A program made the translations under genes and the position numbers. Below are positions 54,201 to 60,200 of a DNA stretch of 64,000 nt, one piece after another. The notes under the pieces are model-generated. The model had not been told where the DNA came from. It saw only the letters and a list, made by a program, of their open reading frames with translations, and did no database searches. This DNA comes from Lutimaribacter_A marinistellae. GTDB lineage: Bacteria; Pseudomonadota; Alphaproteobacteria; Rhodobacterales; Rhodobacteraceae. The first letter of the stretch is position 1, and every line of letters begins with the position of its first letter. The stretch lies in assembly GCF_042648365.1 (NCBI RefSeq), contig NZ_JBHRXI010000048.1, positions 98,952-162,951 on the forward strand. Direction: 5' to 3'.

Positions 54201-57200
54201 TACAGCTTCAGGTCGGTCTCGTCACCGGCCAGCGCCGTGTCGTAATCGGCAAGGATCTCGGCGTCGCTGCGTGCCGTCGACCACAGCCGGATCTCGTCGA
54301 CCGCGCCGTCGAACGCCCCATAGGACGGGTCGATCTCGCGCGACCAGCCGATCCGCACGGGCGCGTCATTGCCCTCGCCAACCGTGGTTCGCATGGACTC
54401 GCTCAGTACCAGTTCGCCGTTGAGGTATAGCCGCTGCTGACCGTTGGCCCGGTCGAACACGGTCGCCACATGCGTCCACTCCCCAAGCGGAACGGTGGCG
54501 GGGGCCGTCTGCGCGGAATCGCGCCCGCCCCCCAGCGCATCGGTCGATGCATAGATCGAGCCGTTGCTGTGGTACCACAGGTCGAAACCGCGAATGCCGT
54601 CATCGCTGGTCTTGGACAGGATCGGCGTCCAGGTGCCCGTGGTGCGGTCGATCCGTATCCACGCTTCGACAGTGGTGTTGCCGGTCAGGTCCAGCTTGGC
54701 GTCATGCGCAACCTCGACATATTCCGCGCCGCGCAACCGCAGGCCCATGTCCTGCGCGCCCTCCACCAGAACCGGCGCAGCCTCGGGGTTGTCGCCACCG
54801 AGGGTCACGGCGACCTCCTCGGTCGTGATGCGATGCACCTGGAACCGATAGGCGATGTCCTGATGCGGTTCGAGCCCGCGCTGCGACTCCAGCACCAGCG
54901 TGTAGCGCCCGGTGAAATGCATCGTGGTCGCCGCGATGTCGGTGGCGCTGAGCGGCCCCAGCACAAGCTGCCCGAACGGGTCGAACAGCCGCCATGCCGA
55001 ATTGCCCGACCCCTGGTCGATGGACGCCAGATCGACGAGGATCTGCTCACCCGCGGTTACGTCGAATGCAAAGGCGGCCGAGGCCCGGCCTGCCGGAATG
55101 GCGCCCGCCACGTCACTGCCATCGGCGTCGATCACCTCGGCATCGCCGAATTGCAGCAGCCGCAGCGCATAGGCCGCCTTGATCGCCGCGTCCGCCCGCA
55201 CCGTCAGTGTGTACTCCCCGGCAGGCGCTTCGAAACTGTAATTGCCACCGTTGAAATTCGCGCCCGTGGCGTTCAGCGTGCGCGAGATGTTCAACCCGTT
55301 GGGTCCGCGCAACTCTGCGCGAATGTCGGCGCGGTTGCCCATGGTGTCCCAGTAGATCCGCTGCGCCTCGTCCAGCGTGAAGCTGTAGACATGCACCTCG
55401 CCCGCTGTCTCGATCCGGTCCTTGAACACGCCGGCCATCGGCGCGGCAAGATCCACGACACGACCCGTGCGATCATTGCCCGAGGCATCGGCCAGCACGT
55501 CGGAACCCGGCGCCTCGTCCATGGCAAGACGCAGCAGCGGATCGACGGAACTGTTGCCACCACCCGCCAGCGCGGCAGCGTCGTCTGGGCCGAGCGCGCT
55601 ACCGAACAGGCGGAAATCGCTCATCGCGCCTTCGAAACCGGCCTGTCCGCCGATCTCTCCGCCCAGCGACAGCGGCGTGGTGACCGTCACGCCATCCTGG
55701 TCTCGCAGGTCCACCGTACCCGCCAAATCGCCGTTGAGATACAGGTGCAGCTTGTCGGCCGCGCGGTCCACCACGCCCACCGCATGGTTCCAGCTGTCAA
55801 AGCGAACCGACCCGCCGGGCGAGTTCACCGCGATCTGCCCGCTGGAATCCGCCGTTGTCAGGTGCAGGTACCCGCTGGAGTTCAACCACAGCGTATATTG
55901 CCGGTCATTCGCATTCGCCGTCTCGGCGCGATAGACAAGAGGTTGCCAACTGCGTTGCGGAGCATCCGGTTTGAACCACAGCGAAAAGCTCAGATCGCCG
56001 GTCAGGTTCACCGCCGCATCGTCGATTTCGACCCGTTCATAACCGGTGAATCCCTGCGCTGCCCCGCCATCGCGGCCGATCGCACCGCTCAGGCCCGCAC
56101 GCGCGCCGCTCTCGGCAATGTCCAGCGCGATCTCGTCGGTGACCCGCGGCTGCAGGACAAAGGAGTAGTCGATCGCACCTTCCGTCCCCTCGTAGACCCG
56201 GCCCTCGACCAGCAGCGTATAGAGCCCGCTGCGTTTAAGCGTGAAGGCGCCGCTGTCCTGAAAGACGCTGCGCGTGATCTCCTGGTTGCCCGCAGGATCG
56301 ATCAGCCGCCAATAGGTCGACTGGTTCGCGTTCGCCCGCCGCAATACGTCCAGCACAAAGGTATCGCCCGCCGTGCCGTCGAACGCATAGACATCCGTTT
56401 CCCGCTTGGGGTCCAGCGTCGCCTCGACCACCGCGCCCGGGGTCAGCTCGGCCGCATCGGCGAGGTCCTGCACCGCGAAGGAGAACGCCCCGGTGACACC
56501 GCCGGTGGAATAGACGGTCACGGTATAGCTGCCCGCCGCGGCGTCCAGAACCGGGTTGCCCGTTCCGAAATCGACACTGTCGGTGCCGTTCATCCGTGTT
56601 GTCCGGCTCAGCCCCTCGGGCCCTTCGATCCGTATCCAGAACTGGTCGGTCTCGGTAAAACTGTCGAGGTACAGGCGCGTGTCCTGCCCGACCTCGAAAG
56701 TAAAGCGATGCGCCTGACCCGCGCGCGTGATCTCGGCCGTAACCTGCGCGTCGATCTCGATGGCGACCGGGTCGGGATCCTGCGGATCGACCAGCGTGAA
56801 GCCATAGCCGATCTCCGAGGCCGGATCCTCGTAGATGCGCCCCTCGATCAGCATGGTGTAGACCCCGCCAAGGGCAAGTTCGCGCGCGCCTTCGCCGCTC
56901 AGGCGGCTGGGTCCGGCGATCACCTGTCCCAGCGGGTCGATCAGCCGGTAATAAGCGTTGTAGCGGGCACCGGAATTGGTGACGTCGCCGATCGACATGA
57001 CCTGCCCGGCATCCACCTCGAAGCGATAGATGTCGGTCTCGGCGCCCGGCGAAAGGGTCCCGCTGACCGCATCGCCGAGGGCGACCGTGTCGGCCGTGGA
57101 CGCGTCAAGCAGGCGGAGCGCATAGGCCGGGCGGTTCCAGCTGTCGTCGCTGGTGATGGTGATGCGGTACTCGCCGGCGGCCAGCCGCATGAACGGGTTG

Positions 57201-60200
57201 ACGCCGGTATCGACGCTGTCCGCGTCGGTGAGGTGCAGGCTGCGGTCGAACCCGTTCGGGCCGGTGATGCGGACACGTCCATCGTCAGAGCGCGCCAGCA
57301 CGTCCAGCACAACGTCGGTCGTCGCGTCCAGCGCAAAGGTATAGCTGTCCGAACCATGCGCGGTGGCAATCTCACCCTCGACCGTTTCACCGAGGGTCAG
57401 CGGCGTCACCGTATCGACAACCTCGGCCAGCGTGAACCCGTAGGTCAGGGTCGGCGCGGTCTCATAGGTCGCGCCTTCGAACAGCAGGGTATGCGTCCCG
57501 TCATGCAGCAACTCCAGCACCGGCGCACTGCGCAACTCGACCGGGCCGTACATGTCGCGCCCGAACGGATCCAGCACGCGCAGAACCGGCAGGTAGCGCG
57601 CACTCCCCAGCGTGGTGTCGGTAAAGCTCAGCCGCTGGCCCGCCGTTCCATCGAAACTGTAGACCTGCGTGCTGCGGCCCGGGTCCAGTGTTCCGGTGAC
57701 CGGGCTGCCCAGGTCGATCCCGGCGGCGTCCGACAGGTCCAGGACCTGGAACGAATAGGCAGACGCCGCCCCGTCATTGATGAAGACGCTCAACTGGTAG
57801 GTGCCGGCCGGCAGGTCCAGCGTCGCGTCCTGGAACGCGTCGCGCGCATTGCTCCGGTAGAAGGGACGGTTCTCCACCTCTATCCCGCGCGGTCCCGACA
57901 GGGTCCAGAACGGCCAAGGGCTGGCGGAATTCAACTGGTCAAAATAGATCGTGCGCGGCGCATCCAGCGTGAAGGTGTAATTGTCCACGTCGTCGGCCTG
58001 GCTGATATTGCCCTCGACGATCGTGCCCAGCTCGATCGCGGTGCCGGTCGGGGCGGGCAGGGTCTCGGTGCGTACCCGCTCCAGCGTGAAACTGCGGGTC
58101 ACGCTTTGTGACCCGGCGCTGTAGGGATAGCCCTCGACCAGCAGCGTATAGGTCCCCGCGACCCGCAACAGCTGCTCGGTGACGTCCTCGAACTCCTCGT
58201 TCAGGAACACCTCGCGCCCGAACGGGTCGATCAGCCTGCCATAGGCGCCATCCTCGCTTGCCAGCGAGATCACGTCGCCGCCCGTCGCCTCGAAGCGGAA
58301 CAGCCGCGTCTGGCTGCCCGGCGTCAGCGTCGCATCCACCGTGTCGCCATAGTCGATCCCGGTTGCGGCCGCCAGTGTCGCCAACCGGAACGCATACTCC
58401 CCCGTGGCCGTACCGGTACCGTCCACGACCAGGCGGTACTCGCCCGCCGGCAGCGACAGCACCGCACCTTCGGCCACGTTATACGCGTCAGACGAACTGA
58501 AGGGCCGCGCGCCCGTCTCTGCGCCGCGCGGGCCGAATATCTGCCACGTGACATCGTTGCGATTGGTCGAGATGGAATCGAAATAGATGCGCTGCGTTCC
58601 GTCCAGCGTGAAGCTGTAGCCATCCGCCTCGCCGACACTGGACAGCTCGCCCTCGACCAGGGTGTCGAAATCAAGGTCCAGCTCCTGCGCGCTGGGCGGG
58701 ACGAGTGTCAGCGAAAAATCCAGCGGGTTCGTGTTCCACGGCTCCGCCTCGACCGCGATCAGGTAACGCCCGGCAAGATCGGGCAGGGTCACATCTCTGT
58801 CGGGATTGCTGTCGGGGCCGAAAATGCGCCTGCCGGTCGGGTCGAAGATCGACAGCGAGATGCCCGATGGTGTCAATTGCGTCACCAGCGTCTCGCCACC
58901 CGCCGCGTCATAGCGGAACAGCCGGCTTTCCAGCGCAGCGCCCGGCACCGCCATCGCCTCGAACCCGTTGGCCGAGCGGTCCTCGGCACTGTCGGGCGTC
59001 GCCGCGTCGAACCCCAGCGACAGGGCCAGCCCCTCGGCGCTGCCGATGACCGAGCCGCGCTGGTCGGCGATCTGGTCCGCGCTCAGCGCGCGGTCCCACA
59101 GCCGCAACTCGTCCAGCGCGCCTTCCATCCGGTAGCCGTCAGGCGTGCTTCCGATCAGCAGGGGGCCAGTGCTGTGATTGATCTCGGCGGTGTATTCGCG
59201 CTCTTCACGCAGCTCACCATTCACATAGATGCGGATCGCCGCGCCGTCATAGGTGGCGGCCACGTGGCTCCAGACCCCCAGCTCCAGCTCTGCCGCCACA
59301 CGCGATGAGGCGTCAAACCAGTTGTTGAGGTAAAAGGCCACCCCGCTATCGGTCATGTACAGCCCGTAGCCGTCATTGTAGCTGCCGGTGGTCGTCTTGC
59401 CCGCAATCAGATCGTAGAAGTCGAACGCATCGGGTCGGATCCACGTCTCCAGCGTCAGCGCCTCGGGGCGCAACGCATCCGCGTCGGGAACCGAGAAATG
59501 CGGCGTCGTCTCGGAAAACAGTTGCGCGCGGCCCGGCTCTGAAACCCCCGCGCCCGAGTCGATCCGGGTGCCGAAGATGCCCACGCCCTCATCGCTCAAG
59601 GTCCCCGTCGCAGGTTCCGCCAGATCGATCTGTTCGGCATCGCCGGTGGCGATCATGCGGATGCCGTAGGTGCCGACCGTATCATCCTGGCCGCCCACGC
59701 TCAGCGTGTAATCCCCGGCGATCAGTTCCAGAAGGCCGCTGCCCGAGTTCGCGTCGATACGGTGCAACTGCCGGTTCTCGAACACCGGCCCGCGCGGCCC
59801 CGTCAGGCTGACCGGCAGCGGAACCGTGGTAAGCGAGTCGAACAGGATCGTAACATCCGCGTCGAGCGTGAAGGTCAGCTCATGCCGCTGGCCGGGTTGT
59901 TCGATAACGCCGCGGATCAGGTCGTCGACCTCGACGGCGCGCGTCTCGTCCACCACCTGCGAGATGAGAAAGCTGTAATCGCTGTCCGAGCCATTAAAGA
60001 CGCGCCCCTCCAGCATCAGTGTATAGGTGCCGTCCTTTGGCGCCGCGAACCGCGCGACATCGCCCGATGGGGAAAAGGTGGTCGGCCCGAACACGGTCGC
60101 GCCATCGGGATCGACCAGCTGCCACACGGCGGACCCGGCGCTCATGCTGCGCGCGTCAAAGAACAGCTCGGTGCCCGCTGCGGCCTCGAACTGGAACAGG